From Pseudomonadota bacterium (GTDB lineage: Bacteria; Pseudomonadota; Gammaproteobacteria; Burkholderiales; Methylophilaceae), in NCBI GenBank assembly GCA_027621535.1, contig JAQCBB010000010.1, positions 1 through 35,164 of the forward strand: a DNA stretch of 35,164 bases. The letters are read 5' to 3'. Shown piece by piece: positions 1-8,116 of this stretch; positions within the stretch are counted from its first letter, which is position 1; every line of letters begins with the position of its first letter. The position numbers and the translations under genes were made by a program. The notes under the pieces are model-generated. The model was not told the DNA's origin, did no database searches, and saw only the letters and a list, made by a program, of their open reading frames with translations.

Positions 1-494
1 TTAATTTTTTTTAATCTAAATAATTCCTGCAGACTTCGTAATGCTGATCTTTTCTTGGCAATTAGCAATGTGCCTGATGTATTTTTATCTAACCTATGGA
101 CCAGCTCTAAAAATTTACTATCTGGTCGATCATTCCTTAAATATTCAATCAATCCAAAATCAATACCGCTGCCTCCATGAACAGCTAATCCTGAGGGTTT
201 GTCAACAACAATAAACCATTCATCCTCATATAAAATCTTAGGATTTAATTTTCTTGTAGGTTGTTTAATAGTTTTTTCAGTGAATGATATAGGTGGAATT
301 CTAACCATATCCTGAATCTTCAATTTATATAAACTTTTAATTCTTTTTTTATTTACCCTAACCTCACCGCTTCGGATTATTTTATATATATGGGCTTTCG
401 GAACACTCTTAAAAATCTTTAACAAGAAGTTATCAATTCTCTGATCAACAGATGATTCGTCAATTTCAATAAACTGTATTTCGTTTTTAAACAT
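1..494 (-). CDS. rluC: 23S rRNA pseudouridine synthase RluC (N-terminal part, cut by window edge)
   Basis: Reading the minus strand from the ATG at 494 gives about 164 residues with no stop before the window begins, so only the N-terminal half of a protein usually around 310 residues is present. Residues about 15-65 form an S4 RNA-binding domain (IDESSVDQRIDNFLLK, then SGEVRVNKKR). The pseudouridine synthase domain follows, with VDKPSGLAVHGG and the catalytic motif HRLDKNTSG, whose Asp is the nucleophile of this family. RluC modifies U955, U2504 and U2580 of 23S rRNA in E. coli; the exact target sites here are inferred from the family. It is divergent from rne, as in E. coli, which supports RluC over the paralogue RluD. 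Confidence 0.88.
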   Translation of the reverse strand, partial: MFKNEIQFIEIDESSVDQRIDNFLLKIFKSVPKAHIYKIIRSGEVRVNKKRIKSLYKLKIQDMVRIPPISFTEKTIKQPTRKLNPKILYEDEWFIVVDKPSGLAVHGGSGIDFGLIEYLRNDRPDSKFLELVHRLDKNTSGTLLIAKKRSALRSLQELFRLKKI

Positions 495-735
495 GTAATT
501 GTTTTCTTTTTTGGCTTTTTATCCTATACTAACCGTTACCACTTTAAATGAAAATGTTTGATTTTAAAGTATTTTTTAGAACATAGAAAATTGTAACCTC
601 ATTTATAAATAGATGTTAAGAGTTGCAATTTCACAAAGATTTTTGATAATAGAATTGAAATAAGTTTTTATTAAACAAATTTGATTTGACTTAAATTTAT
701 TCTTATCAGAATCTTCTTGTAAAGGAGATATGATA
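495..735. promoter_or_regulatory. rluC-rne divergent intergenic region / rne 5' leader
   Basis: A 241-base AT-rich spacer between two divergent genes. It must hold both promoters and probably a long rne leader. The rne leader in E. coli mediates autoregulation by RNase E, but I see no strong conserved structure here. Candidate -10 boxes are TATACT at 525-530 and TATAAA at 604-609, neither with a convincing -35. A small hairpin with arms ATTCT/AGAAT lies at 699-712, followed by the Shine-Dalgarno AAGGAG at 722-727. Confidence 0.4.
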
Positions 736-2943
736 ATGAAAAGGATGCTTTTTAATGCAACCCAATCAGAAGAAGTTCGTGTTGCCATAATCAATGACAA
801 CATCATTGAAGACTTAGATTACGAAAGAACCTCAAGAGAACAAAGAAAAGGTAACATATATAAAGCTAAAATTACGCGTGTTGAGCCCTCACTTGAGGCT
901 GCCTTTGTTAATTATGGTGTTGACCGACATGGTTTCTTACCATTCAAAGAAATCTCAAATGAATTTTTTTCAAAGAAATCTCGCAAAAAAAGCATTTCAA
1001 TTACCGATGTAATCGAAGAGGGTCAAGAGATTATAGTCCAGGTATCAAAAGAAGAAAGAGGCAATAAAGGAGCAGCTTTAACGACATACTTATCCTTAGC
1101 TGGTCGTTATATTGTTTTGATGCCAAATAATTCCGACAGTGGAGGCATTTCAAGAAGAATCGAGGGTGACGAAAGAACAAATTTTAAAGAAGTGCTATCT
1201 CAAGTAAAAATCAAAAAAGGAATGAGTGTTATCGGCAGAACAGCAGGCATTGGTGCTTCTGTTGAAGAGATTCAATGGGATCTTGATTACCTTACCCAAC
1301 TCTGGGATGCCATTCAAGGAGCTTCTGATCAACAAGAATCTCCCTTCTTAATTTATCAAGAAAGTAATTTGGTGATTCGTGCGATTCGAGATTATTTTCA
1401 TCCAGACATTGAAGAGATATTAATCGATAATCAAAATATTTACGATCAAGCATCACAGTTTATGAACCACGTCATGCCAACTTATTCGTCGCGCATTAAA
1501 CTATATGAGGAAAGTACGGCCCTCTTTTCAAAATTTAATATTGAAAATCAAATTGAATCTGCATTTCTAAGAGAAGTGCAACTGCCATCTGGAGGGGTTA
1601 TCGTAATAGACCACACTGAAGCTTTAGTCTCAATTGATGTTAACTCAAGTCGATCAACCAAAGGAAGGGATATTGAAAATACTGCTTTTAGTACAAATTT
1701 AGAAGCAGCAAAAGAACTCGCCAAACAATTAAGACTAAGAGATATTGGTGGATTAATTGTTGTAGATTTTATTGACATGGAAAATCTAAATAATCAGAGA
1801 GAGGTTGAAGAATGCTTACGTGACGCGTTAAAAAATGACAAGGCAAGAATTCAAACGGGTAGAATATCTCGATTTGGACTCATGGAGTTGTCAAGACAAA
1901 GATTAAGACCAAGTATTGGCGAAACCAGTAATGGTCAATGCCCAAAGTGTCAGGGCACAGGAAGAATTCGTGATTTTCAATCTTCTTCTCTACATATTAT
2001 TAGAATGATTCAAGATCAATCTAATAAAAAACAAGAACAAAAAATTTCAGTTCAAGTACCCATTGATGTTGCTACTTATTTACTTAATGAAAAAAGAGAT
2101 TTAATCATTCAGTCAGAATCAGAAAATAATAATAAAATTTTTATCATTGCTAATAAATATTTTGATGTACCTCAATTTAAAATTACAACCTCTGAGTTGA
2201 ATGATAAAAAATCACTAAGCTATCAAGAAATAGAGATACCCGAAACTGACATTGATGAAGATATACAACAAATTTCAAAAGAAGTGGTCGAACCAGCTGT
2301 AAAAGGATTAATCCCTGAAAAAAGAACCAAAAAGAACAAATCTCTATTTGGTTTTATTAAAGGACTGATTGCCAGTGATAACGATAAGGAGGATGATTTA
2401 CCTGAGGAAGCTGAAGATCCTAAAAATACTATTCCCAAAAGAGAACCACAAGAAGACTTTAAAAAACCATTTAAGAATAATCGCAGGAGACGAAACAATC
2501 GAGGAAGAAATCAAGTAAAAGAAAATCACTCGGAAAATGAATCAGAACATAAAGAAAATATTTCAAATACACCTTCGGTTACTGTAAATACAAAACAACA
2601 ATCTCATGGTAATCAAAAAGTAATAAATGATTTGGACCACAAGAAACCTCAAGCATCAAAAAACAAACCGGTGAGAAAGCCTCAAGAAGAACTCAAAGAC
2701 ATCAATTTGGAGGATGTTGGACTAAAACTTGTTGAAACTTCAAAAAAAACTAAGGTTGTAGTTGAAAATTCAGAAGTTAAAAAGCTCACAAAAATTAAAA
2801 AACCATCTTGGGCTATAAAGGATGATGCTAAGACTAAAACATCAGAAAAATTAGTGATGATTGAAACTAAAGCATCGACCGTTAAGGCTAAAAGTCAGAA
2901 AAAATCACCCGTAAAAAAATCAGTTAAAAAAACGGCTAGATAA
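736..2943 (+). CDS. rne: Ribonuclease E
   Basis: Endoribonuclease of the RNA degradosome, central to mRNA decay and to rRNA and tRNA maturation, normally tethered to the inner membrane. I start at 736, not the ATG at 730: AAGGAG at 722-727 is 8 bases from 736 but only 2 from 730, and the protein then begins MKRMLFNATQ, like E. coli RNase E. An S1 RNA-binding domain spans about residues 35-120. The catalytic Asp residues lie in SIDVNS (D301) and VVDFIDM (D344), equivalent to E. coli D303 and D346. The zinc-link CPKC is at residues 402-405. After about residue 510 the protein is a low-complexity basic tail. KSLFGFIKGLIAS (around 537-549) is a likely amphipathic membrane-targeting helix, followed by an Arg-rich patch NNRRRRNNRGRN and a Lys-rich C-terminus. 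At 735 residues it is shorter than E. coli RNase E (1061), with a reduced scaffold region. Confidence 0.96.
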   Translation: MKRMLFNATQSEEVRVAIINDNIIEDLDYERTSREQRKGNIYKAKITRVEPSLEAAFVNYGVDRHGFLPFKEISNEFFSKKSRKKSISITDVIEEGQEIIVQVSKEERGNKGAALTTYLSLAGRYIVLMPNNSDSGGISRRIEGDERTNFKEVLSQVKIKKGMSVIGRTAGIGASVEEIQWDLDYLTQLWDAIQGASDQQESPFLIYQESNLVIRAIRDYFHPDIEEILIDNQNIYDQASQFMNHVMPTYSSRIKLYEESTALFSKFNIENQIESAFLREVQLPSGGVIVIDHTEALVSIDVNSSRSTKGRDIENTAFSTNLEAAKELAKQLRLRDIGGLIVVDFIDMENLNNQREVEECLRDALKNDKARIQTGRISRFGLMELSRQRLRPSIGETSNGQCPKCQGTGRIRDFQSSSLHIIRMIQDQSNKKQEQKISVQVPIDVATYLLNEKRDLIIQSESENNNKIFIIANKYFDVPQFKITTSELNDKKSLSYQEIEIPETDIDEDIQQISKEVVEPAVKGLIPEKRTKKNKSLFGFIKGLIASDNDKEDDLPEEAEDPKNTIPKREPQEDFKKPFKNNRRRRNNRGRNQVKENHSENESEHKENISNTPSVTVNTKQQSHGNQKVINDLDHKKPQASKNKPVRKPQEELKDINLEDVGLKLVETSKKTKVVVENSEVKKLTKIKKPSWAIKDDAKTKTSEKLVMIETKASTVKAKSQKKSPVKKSVKKTAR

Positions 2944-3315
2944 TTGACTTATCAGCCAGTAGCCAATAAACAAAGAAGCTAAGGATAAACTGGTTGTCAC
3001 TAAAACATGAAGGAAAGCTTTTGCAAAATGCCTTCCTTCAAATAATTCAAAAAAGTAGCCGCCAAAAGAGGAAAATGTGGTCAGGCTTCCAACAAAACCA
3101 ACAATAAGGCCTAATCGAATAGTGTCATTCATAAATGACATCTGATTCACCAAATAAAGTAATATTCCCATCATGAAACAACCGATTACATTGGCAAGTA
3201 AGACTCCATTCAAAATATTATCATTAAAAGGATATGCCAAAACTAAAACATACCTAAAAATTGCGCCAAGCGCAGCAAAAATAGAAATGATAAAAATTTG
3301 ATATAAATTAATCAT
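2920..3315 (-). CDS. crcB: Fluoride-specific ion channel CrcB/FluC
   Basis: A 131-residue, very hydrophobic protein with four predicted membrane segments, the usual size for the family. CrcB works as a dual-topology homodimer that lets fluoride leave the cytoplasm. Visible family marks are GAIFRY in TM1, the NVIGCFMMG segment in TM2, and [12 protein letters not shown] in TM3, which supplies the pore Phe and Thr residues. The gene overlaps the convergent rne 3' end by 24 bases. Its ATG lies 8 bases inside the end of orn, so orn and crcB are probably one transcript. No fluoride riboswitch was recognised upstream, and orn leaves no room for one directly in front. Confidence 0.9.
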   Translation of the reverse strand: MINLYQIFIISIFAALGAIFRYVLVLAYPFNDNILNGVLLANVIGCFMMGILLYLVNQMSFMNDTIRLGLIVGFVGSLTTFSSFGGYFFELFEGRHFAKAFLHVLVTTSLSLASLFIGYWLISQLSSRFFN

Positions 3316-3871
3316 TTGGCATTTTTAAAAAATGTTCTCGATAAAATTTTAATTCTTCAATTGACTCTTTAATATCAGCCAAGGCTTCATGTTTTGCTGT
3401 TTTTTTAAATTTACCAATCAATTCTGGTCGCCATCGCTTAGCAAGCTCTTTAAACACGCTCACATCAAGATTTCGATAATGAAAATAAGTTTCCAATTTC
3501 GGCATGTAATTTGCCATAAAACGTCTATCTTGGCATATGGTATTTCCACACATCGGAGATTTATTTTTATCCACGAAAGGCTTTAAAAAATCAATTAACT
3601 GATCTTCTACATCTTGTTCAGTAGTGGTTGAAAGTTTTATCTTTTCAATTAATCCAGACTTTGAATGCGTATTTGTGTTCCAAACATCCATATTTTTCAA
3701 AAGAGAATCATCTTGTTTAATCACAAAAACTGGGGCTTCGGAAAGAATCTCTAAATTTGGATCAGTGACAATAACAGCAATTTCTATTATTTTATCGTTT
3801 ACTGGATCAAGACCAGTCATCTCCATATCAAGCCATACTAAGTTGTTGTTATTTTTTGTCATGATTTTCAT
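3308..3871 (-). CDS. orn: Oligoribonuclease
   Basis: A 3'-5' exoribonuclease of the DEDDh superfamily. It degrades 2-5 nucleotide RNA fragments to mononucleotides and also pGpG from c-di-GMP breakdown. The 187-residue protein matches the E. coli family along its length: [11 protein letters not shown] (D15, E17), [17 protein letters not shown] (third acidic residue), [13 protein letters not shown], and [15 protein letters not shown] (catalytic His and last Asp). The upstream ATG at 3871 has no good ribosome site; an internal ATG at 3862 ([15 protein letters not shown]) gives a length closer to E. coli and is equally plausible. It overlaps crcB by 8 bases and is divergent from the Ste24 protease gene. 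Confidence 0.95.
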   Translation of the reverse strand: MKIMTKNNNNLVWLDMEMTGLDPVNDKIIEIAVIVTDPNLEILSEAPVFVIKQDDSLLKNMDVWNTNTHSKSGLIEKIKLSTTTEQDVEDQLIDFLKPFVDKNKSPMCGNTICQDRRFMANYMPKLETYFHYRNLDVSVFKELAKRWRPELIGKFKKTAKHEALADIKESIEELKFYREHFLKMPND

Positions 3872-3948
3872 TAAATAAAAGTCTTTTAGAATTATTCATA
3901 ACTTTAACATCCCTTTTGATTTAAAATGCTGATTTTAAGATAATTATA

Positions 3949-5205
3949 ATGTTTATGAGTGAAATTCTATTTAGTAATATTTTTTTAACACTGCTCGTTT
4001 TATCATGTGCCACCGAAGTTTATCTTTCCATGAGGCAAAATAAAAGTGCTATTAAACACAGCGGCTCTGTCCCAAATGACTTTAAAAAAATTATAAAAAT
4101 AAAAGATCATGCAAAAGCTGCTGCATATACCTCTGCAAAAACAAAAATTAATATTGTGGGATTTGTGATACAAGCTTTATTTTTATACATGATTACCCTT
4201 GGTGGATGGATCAATGAGATCAACAACTTACTTTCTGGACATTTAAGCAATGAAATTATTCAGGGAGTTGCATTGATTTTGATCATCATGATACTCTCAA
4301 GCCTAATTGAGCTCCCACTTGGTTTATACAAAACTTTTATAGTCGATGAAAAATTTGGATTTAACAAAATGAGCATTTCACTTTTTATTTCTGATTTATT
4401 GAAACAGAGTATCGTATCGTTGATCATTATTGTTCCCGTTATTTATTCTGCATTATGGATATTTGGCAATCTCGGTGAATCATGGTGGCTCTGGCTCTGG
4501 ATCTTTTTTTCTGTTTTTAATATAGTCATGCTGGCGTTATATCCACTCTTCATCGCGCCGCTATTTAATAAATTTAATCCCATGGCGAATAAACCACTCA
4601 AATCAAAGATTGAAATTCTTTTAAAAAAGTGTGGCTTTGAATCTGATGGTTTATTTGTCATGAACGGTTCTTTGAGAAGCACGCATGGTAATGCCTATTT
4701 TACTGGTTTTGGAAAAGCTAAAAGAATTGTATTTTTTGACACCCTGCTTGAGCGATTAACTCATAACGAGATCCTTGCCGTTCTTGCTCATGAGTTGGGA
4801 CATTTTGCTCATAATCATGTTAAAAAAAGAATTGTTATTCTATTTTTAATTTCATTTGCCGGTCTTTACCTCCTAGACTTTTTAAAAACTAATGAATGGT
4901 TTTATCTTGGCCTTGGTGTTACTGATCAAAATAATGCGACGGCACTACTTCTCTTTATTCTTATTAGTCCGTTGGTGTTATTCTTCATAAGACCAATAAT
5001 GGCATTTTACTCGAGAAAAAATGAATATGAAGCAGATGCTTATGCTTGCAAATATTCTCCAGCTTCTGATCTTAAAAATTCACTGATTAAGCTTTATAGA
5101 GACAATGCATCAACATTAACTCCTGATAGCCTTTATTCTGCATTTTACGACAGTCACCCACCTGCAATTGCAAGAATTAGCGCACTTGAGAGACATAAGA
5201 AATGA
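3949..5205 (+). CDS. M48 family Ste24-type zinc metalloprotease
   Basis: A 418-residue integral membrane protease of the Ste24 / CAAX-prenyl-protease-1 family. Several hydrophobic segments surround the zinc motif HELGH (residues 281-285) in LAHELGHFAHNH; the third ligand is probably E361 in NEYEADAYA, and the family-typical DSHPP lies near the C-terminus. Bacteria lack prenylated CAAX substrates, so the role is probably membrane protein quality control, but the substrate cannot be read from sequence. ATG codons at 3949 and 3955 are both possible and neither has a strong ribosome site. The stop overlaps the queD start by 4 bases (ATGA), suggesting translational coupling. Confidence 0.92.
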   Translation: MFMSEILFSNIFLTLLVLSCATEVYLSMRQNKSAIKHSGSVPNDFKKIIKIKDHAKAAAYTSAKTKINIVGFVIQALFLYMITLGGWINEINNLLSGHLSNEIIQGVALILIIMILSSLIELPLGLYKTFIVDEKFGFNKMSISLFISDLLKQSIVSLIIIVPVIYSALWIFGNLGESWWLWLWIFFSVFNIVMLALYPLFIAPLFNKFNPMANKPLKSKIEILLKKCGFESDGLFVMNGSLRSTHGNAYFTGFGKAKRIVFFDTLLERLTHNEILAVLAHELGHFAHNHVKKRIVILFLISFAGLYLLDFLKTNEWFYLGLGVTDQNNATALLLFILISPLVLFFIRPIMAFYSRKNEYEADAYACKYSPASDLKNSLIKLYRDNASTLTPDSLYSAFYDSHPPAIARISALERHKK

Positions 5206-5648
5206 TAATCACATCAAGAATGGAATTTGATGCTGGTCATCGCATCCCAAACCATAAATCTAGTTGCAAGAATTTACATGGACATCGTTATGCTATTGAA
5301 GTTTCGTTGATTGGTGACATTATTCAAGAAGAAAATGAATCTGACTTTGGTATGGTTATAGATTTCAAAGATGCAAAAGAGTTGGTCAAAAAAACAATCA
5401 TTGATCCTTGGGATCATTCTTTTATTGTGTATGAAAAAGATTTAGAGGTATTGGAATTTCTTAACAGTTTACCGAATCATAAGACGGTCATCCTATCTTT
5501 GGTGCCGACAGCTGAAAATATGGCTTTAATTGCTTACGAAATGCTTGAAAAAGCATTCAGTCTGGAGTTTAATAATAAAATTAAGCCTCATCGAGTGCGC
5601 TTATATGAAACCCCTAATAATTGGGCGGATGCTGGAATAGAAGATTAA
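5202..5648 (+). CDS. queD: 6-carboxy-5,6,7,8-tetrahydropterin synthase QueD
   Basis: Belongs to the PTPS/QueD fold and converts 7,8-dihydroneopterin triphosphate to 6-carboxytetrahydropterin, an early step of queuosine and 7-deazaguanine synthesis. The 148-residue protein has the zinc-binding histidines in FDAGHRI and LHGHRY, and the catalytic Cys in SSCKNLHGHRY. FGMVIDFKDAK, DHSF, PTAENMA and a C-terminal RLYETPNNWAD provide further active-site residues. The spacing of Cys to HGH fits QueD rather than eukaryotic-type PTPS. It is translationally coupled to the upstream protease and ends 2 bases before the convergent dnaQ. Confidence 0.9.
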   Translation: MIITSRMEFDAGHRIPNHKSSCKNLHGHRYAIEVSLIGDIIQEENESDFGMVIDFKDAKELVKKTIIDPWDHSFIVYEKDLEVLEFLNSLPNHKTVILSLVPTAENMALIAYEMLEKAFSLEFNNKIKPHRVRLYETPNNWADAGIED

Positions 5649-5650
5649 AG

Positions 5651-6313
5651 TTAATCTATTTTTATTTTTTCTAAATACTTGAAGTGTAAATCTAAATCCT
5701 TCTCGCTCGCTTGAATTACCCTGAGCTGATTCAATATGTCTTGATCAACATTAATCTGTTGACCGTTATGATTAGTGAAATTAATTTCCAGCGCCTCTTG
5801 ACCTCGGGTCATTCCTATATAGACCTCAGAGAGCAATAAAGAGTCTAAAAGAGCACCATGAAGATTTCTCTGAGAATTATCAACACCATAATGGCGACAT
5901 AAGGCGTCAAGATTATTTCGTTGCCCAGGTCTCAATTCTCTTGCCATAGCCAATGAATCCGTAACTTTTTCAACATAGTCCTCGACCACTCCTTTTTTTA
6001 TTCTTCCTAGCTCCATATTAAGAAAACCAAGATCAAAGGGTGCGTTATGGATAATTAGTTCTGAATCAGCAATAAAATCTATGAAATCCTCAACAATGTC
6101 TTGGAAAAGAGCTTTATCTGATAAAAAATCTAGAGTGAGTCCATGAACTTCCTGTGCCGCCTCATCAATTTCTCTCTCAGGATTGATATAAACATGAAAT
6201 TGATTATTAGACAGCTGACGGTTTATCATCTCAACAGCTGCTACCTCGATAATTCGATGACCTTGATTAGGATCTAGTCCTGTAGTTTCAGTATCTAAAA
6301 ATATTTTTCTCAT
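5651..6313 (-). CDS. dnaQ: DNA polymerase III epsilon subunit (proofreading exonuclease)
   Basis: Proofreading 3'-5' exonuclease of the replicative polymerase, DEDDh type. The 220-residue protein starts MRKIFLDTETTGLDP (D7, E9). IIHNAPFDLGFLNMEL supplies the third acidic residue and NLHGALLDSLLLSEVY the His and last Asp. A C-terminal extension of about 45 residues likely carries the alpha-subunit binding part. Its ATG overlaps the rnhA stop by 4 bases, so rnhA and dnaQ are cotranscribed here, whereas in E. coli they are divergent neighbours. Length is slightly below E. coli (243). Confidence 0.95.
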   Translation of the reverse strand: MRKIFLDTETTGLDPNQGHRIIEVAAVEMINRQLSNNQFHVYINPEREIDEAAQEVHGLTLDFLSDKALFQDIVEDFIDFIADSELIIHNAPFDLGFLNMELGRIKKGVVEDYVEKVTDSLAMARELRPGQRNNLDALCRHYGVDNSQRNLHGALLDSLLLSEVYIGMTRGQEALEINFTNHNGQQINVDQDILNQLRVIQASEKDLDLHFKYLEKIKID

Positions 6314-6759
6314 GTGATCAATATACCATTAGTAGCGTCATTCGCCATTTGGTCAACTTGCTCATTAAAAATATCACCACTATGACCTTTGACCCAATAC
6401 CAAGATATTTTTAATGATGATGCATGCTCATCTAACTTTTTCCATAGCTCCATATTTTTAACCGGCTTCTTTGCAGAAGTCATCCAATTATTTTTTTTCC
6501 ATCCATGTATCCATAAATTGATACCATCGATGACATATTTAGAATCTGTATAAATTGAAAGTATCTCTTCCGTGCTGATTAATTTAAAATGATTGATTGC
6601 CTCTATTGCGGCAGATAATTCCATCTGATTATTTGTTGTTAGCGACATACGTCCAGATTTTTTAGAAATAATTATTTCACCATTATGAATTAAAAAAGCC
6701 CAGCCACCAGGGCCAGGGTTGCCATGACAAGAGCCATCTGTATAGAGCTTAAATTTCAT
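6310..6759 (-). CDS. rnhA: Ribonuclease HI
   Basis: Removes the RNA strand of RNA-DNA hybrids such as R-loops and Okazaki primers. The 149-residue protein has all four metal-binding acidic residues: D8 in YTDGSC, E47 in QMELSAAIEA, D72 in IYTDSKYV and D136 in EQVDQMAN. The basic handle is present as WIHGWKKNNW. It overlaps yafS by 11 bases at its start and dnaQ by 4 at its end, giving a tight yafS-rnhA-dnaQ operon. Confidence 0.97.
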   Translation of the reverse strand: MKFKLYTDGSCHGNPGPGGWAFLIHNGEIIISKKSGRMSLTTNNQMELSAAIEAINHFKLISTEEILSIYTDSKYVIDGINLWIHGWKKNNWMTSAKKPVKNMELWKKLDEHASSLKISWYWVKGHSGDIFNEQVDQMANDATNGILIT

Positions 6760-7399
6760 ATTTTGATTTAACCTTCACTTGATTCTTTTGGATATTACCC
6801 TTCCATGAGGGTTTAATTGGGGTCAATGTAATAATTTTTTTTCTGGCAACAATCAAATAAATATTAGCGAATAATGGAAACCAACGATCGCCGATCTTAT
6901 CCCAATTCGATAAATTTGAGGCTGACTTAAAGCTGGGATGATACCCAAAAAATTTACCATTCACAATCTCAAAGTCATAATTCAATATTTTATTTTGAAA
7001 TGACGTAAAACTTTCCAAATTTTGATTCCATGGCTCTTCCGAACTTAGTGAGAAAAAAGTCTTTATGCCAATTGGGCTCCAAGGATTAAAGTTTATAAAG
7101 ATTGCATGCCCATGAGGTATCAGTGTTCGATAGACTTCAGAAATGATTTGCCCATCATCAATATCCTGATGAGGTAAAACTATGCAATCTATTGAGTCAT
7201 TTTCAAATGGTAATCCATCAGGTTTATATCTAATTTGCTGATTTGTATATTTATATTTAAAACGTGAATTATTGATCAGTGAACGGTGTGCACCTATTTG
7301 AATGATGTTATAGCCGAAAAGATGATCAAACAATTGATCAAGAATATTTTGTTCAAGTTGTAGTAAATCTTTTCCTCTTTTTGTTTCAAACCAAGTCAT
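6749..7399 (-). CDS. yafS: YafS-like putative SAM-dependent methyltransferase
   Basis: A 216-residue protein that resembles E. coli YafS, an uncharacterised class I methyltransferase-like protein, in length, pattern and position beside rnhA, dnaQ and gloB. The fold is suggested by IIQIGAH at the motif I position, DGLPFENDSIDCIVLPHQD (motifs II/III), a SEVYRTLIPHGHAIFINFNPWSPIG segment and a late FANIYLIVARKK strand. Motif I lacks the usual Gly-rich D-x-G-x-G-x-G loop, so SAM binding is uncertain; no substrate is known. It overlaps rnhA by 11 bases and is divergent from gloB across only 21 bases. Confidence 0.75.
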   Translation of the reverse strand: MTWFETKRGKDLLQLEQNILDQLFDHLFGYNIIQIGAHRSLINNSRFKYKYTNQQIRYKPDGLPFENDSIDCIVLPHQDIDDGQIISEVYRTLIPHGHAIFINFNPWSPIGIKTFFSLSSEEPWNQNLESFTSFQNKILNYDFEIVNGKFFGYHPSFKSASNLSNWDKIGDRWFPLFANIYLIVARKKIITLTPIKPSWKGNIQKNQVKVKSKYEI

Positions 7400-7420
7400 A
7401 ATTAAGTTTATAATTTATCT
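7400..7420. promoter_or_regulatory. Minimal divergent promoter region yafS / gloB
   Basis: Only 21 bases separate the two start codons. On the plus strand a perfect TATAAT sits at 7409-7414, which would place gloB transcription start at or next to its ATG (7421). On the minus strand TATAAA at 7412-7407 would start yafS transcription near 7400, again at its ATG. No Shine-Dalgarno is visible for gloB in this space. The -35 regions would lie inside the opposite coding sequences; TTCAAA at 7385-7390 is a weak candidate for gloB. Confidence 0.45.
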
Positions 7421-8116
7421 ATGTTTAAAGTCCACCCAATAGCTATTCTAAATGATAATTATGTATGGACGATCATTCATAACGATAATACTGTTATTGT
7501 TGATCCGGGAACTTCCGAAGAGGTTATTGAATTTCATGAAAAAAATAATCTTCATCCTACCGCAATCTTAATTACTCATCATCATAATGACCATGTTGGT
7601 GGATTATCAAAATTAATTGAAGCATACAATTTAACAGTCTTCGCTCCTCAAAATAAAAAATTTAAGTTCGACTTTATACCAGTTAAAGAAAATGATGAAA
7701 TTAAACTTTTTAAAAACGCACTTACTCTAAAAGTAGCAGAAGTTCCAGGTCATACTCTCGACCATATTATTTATTTTGGAGATAATATGCTTTTTTGTGG
7801 TGACACTCTATTTAGCTTTGGTTGTGGAAGAGTATTTGAAGGCTCTTTTGAACAGATGTTTTTAAGCTTGGAAAAACTAAAGAAATTAGATAGAAATTAC
7901 AATGTTTACTGTACGCATGAATATACGCTAGATAATTTAAAATTTTTAATTGATTATTTTAAGGATAATGAACATTATAAAAGAATCTATAAAAAACTTT
8001 CACAAAGATCAATCACTTTACCCTCAAAGCTCAAGGATGAGTTAGAATTAAATCCCTTTTTGAATTCTAATTTTGAAGAATTCAAACAACTTAGAATTGC
8101 AAAGAACCGATATTAG
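7421..8116 (+). CDS. gloB: Hydroxyacylglutathione hydrolase (glyoxalase II)
   Basis: Hydrolyses S-D-lactoylglutathione in methylglyoxal detoxification. The 231-residue protein has the metallo-beta-lactamase fold: ILITHHHNDHVGG binds the two metals, with further ligands in VPGHTLDHI, FCGDTLFSFGCGRVFEG and YCTHEYTLDNLKF, all in the order and spacing of the glyoxalase II family. It begins ILNDNYVWTI, another family mark. In a formaldehyde-using organism S-hydroxymethylglutathione chemistry is conceivable, but nothing here distinguishes that role. The stop TAG is followed immediately by the ATG of mltD, so the two are cotranscribed. Confidence 0.95.
   Translation: MFKVHPIAILNDNYVWTIIHNDNTVIVDPGTSEEVIEFHEKNNLHPTAILITHHHNDHVGGLSKLIEAYNLTVFAPQNKKFKFDFIPVKENDEIKLFKNALTLKVAEVPGHTLDHIIYFGDNMLFCGDTLFSFGCGRVFEGSFEQMFLSLEKLKKLDRNYNVYCTHEYTLDNLKFLIDYFKDNEHYKRIYKKLSQRSITLPSKLKDELELNPFLNSNFEEFKQLRIAKNRY

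Noticed and set aside
699-712. ATTCT/AGAAT hairpin in front of the rne ribosome site as a regulatory element
   Set aside because: Only five mostly A-T pairs; such a hairpin is expected by chance in sequence of this composition. Kept only as a remark on the spacer.
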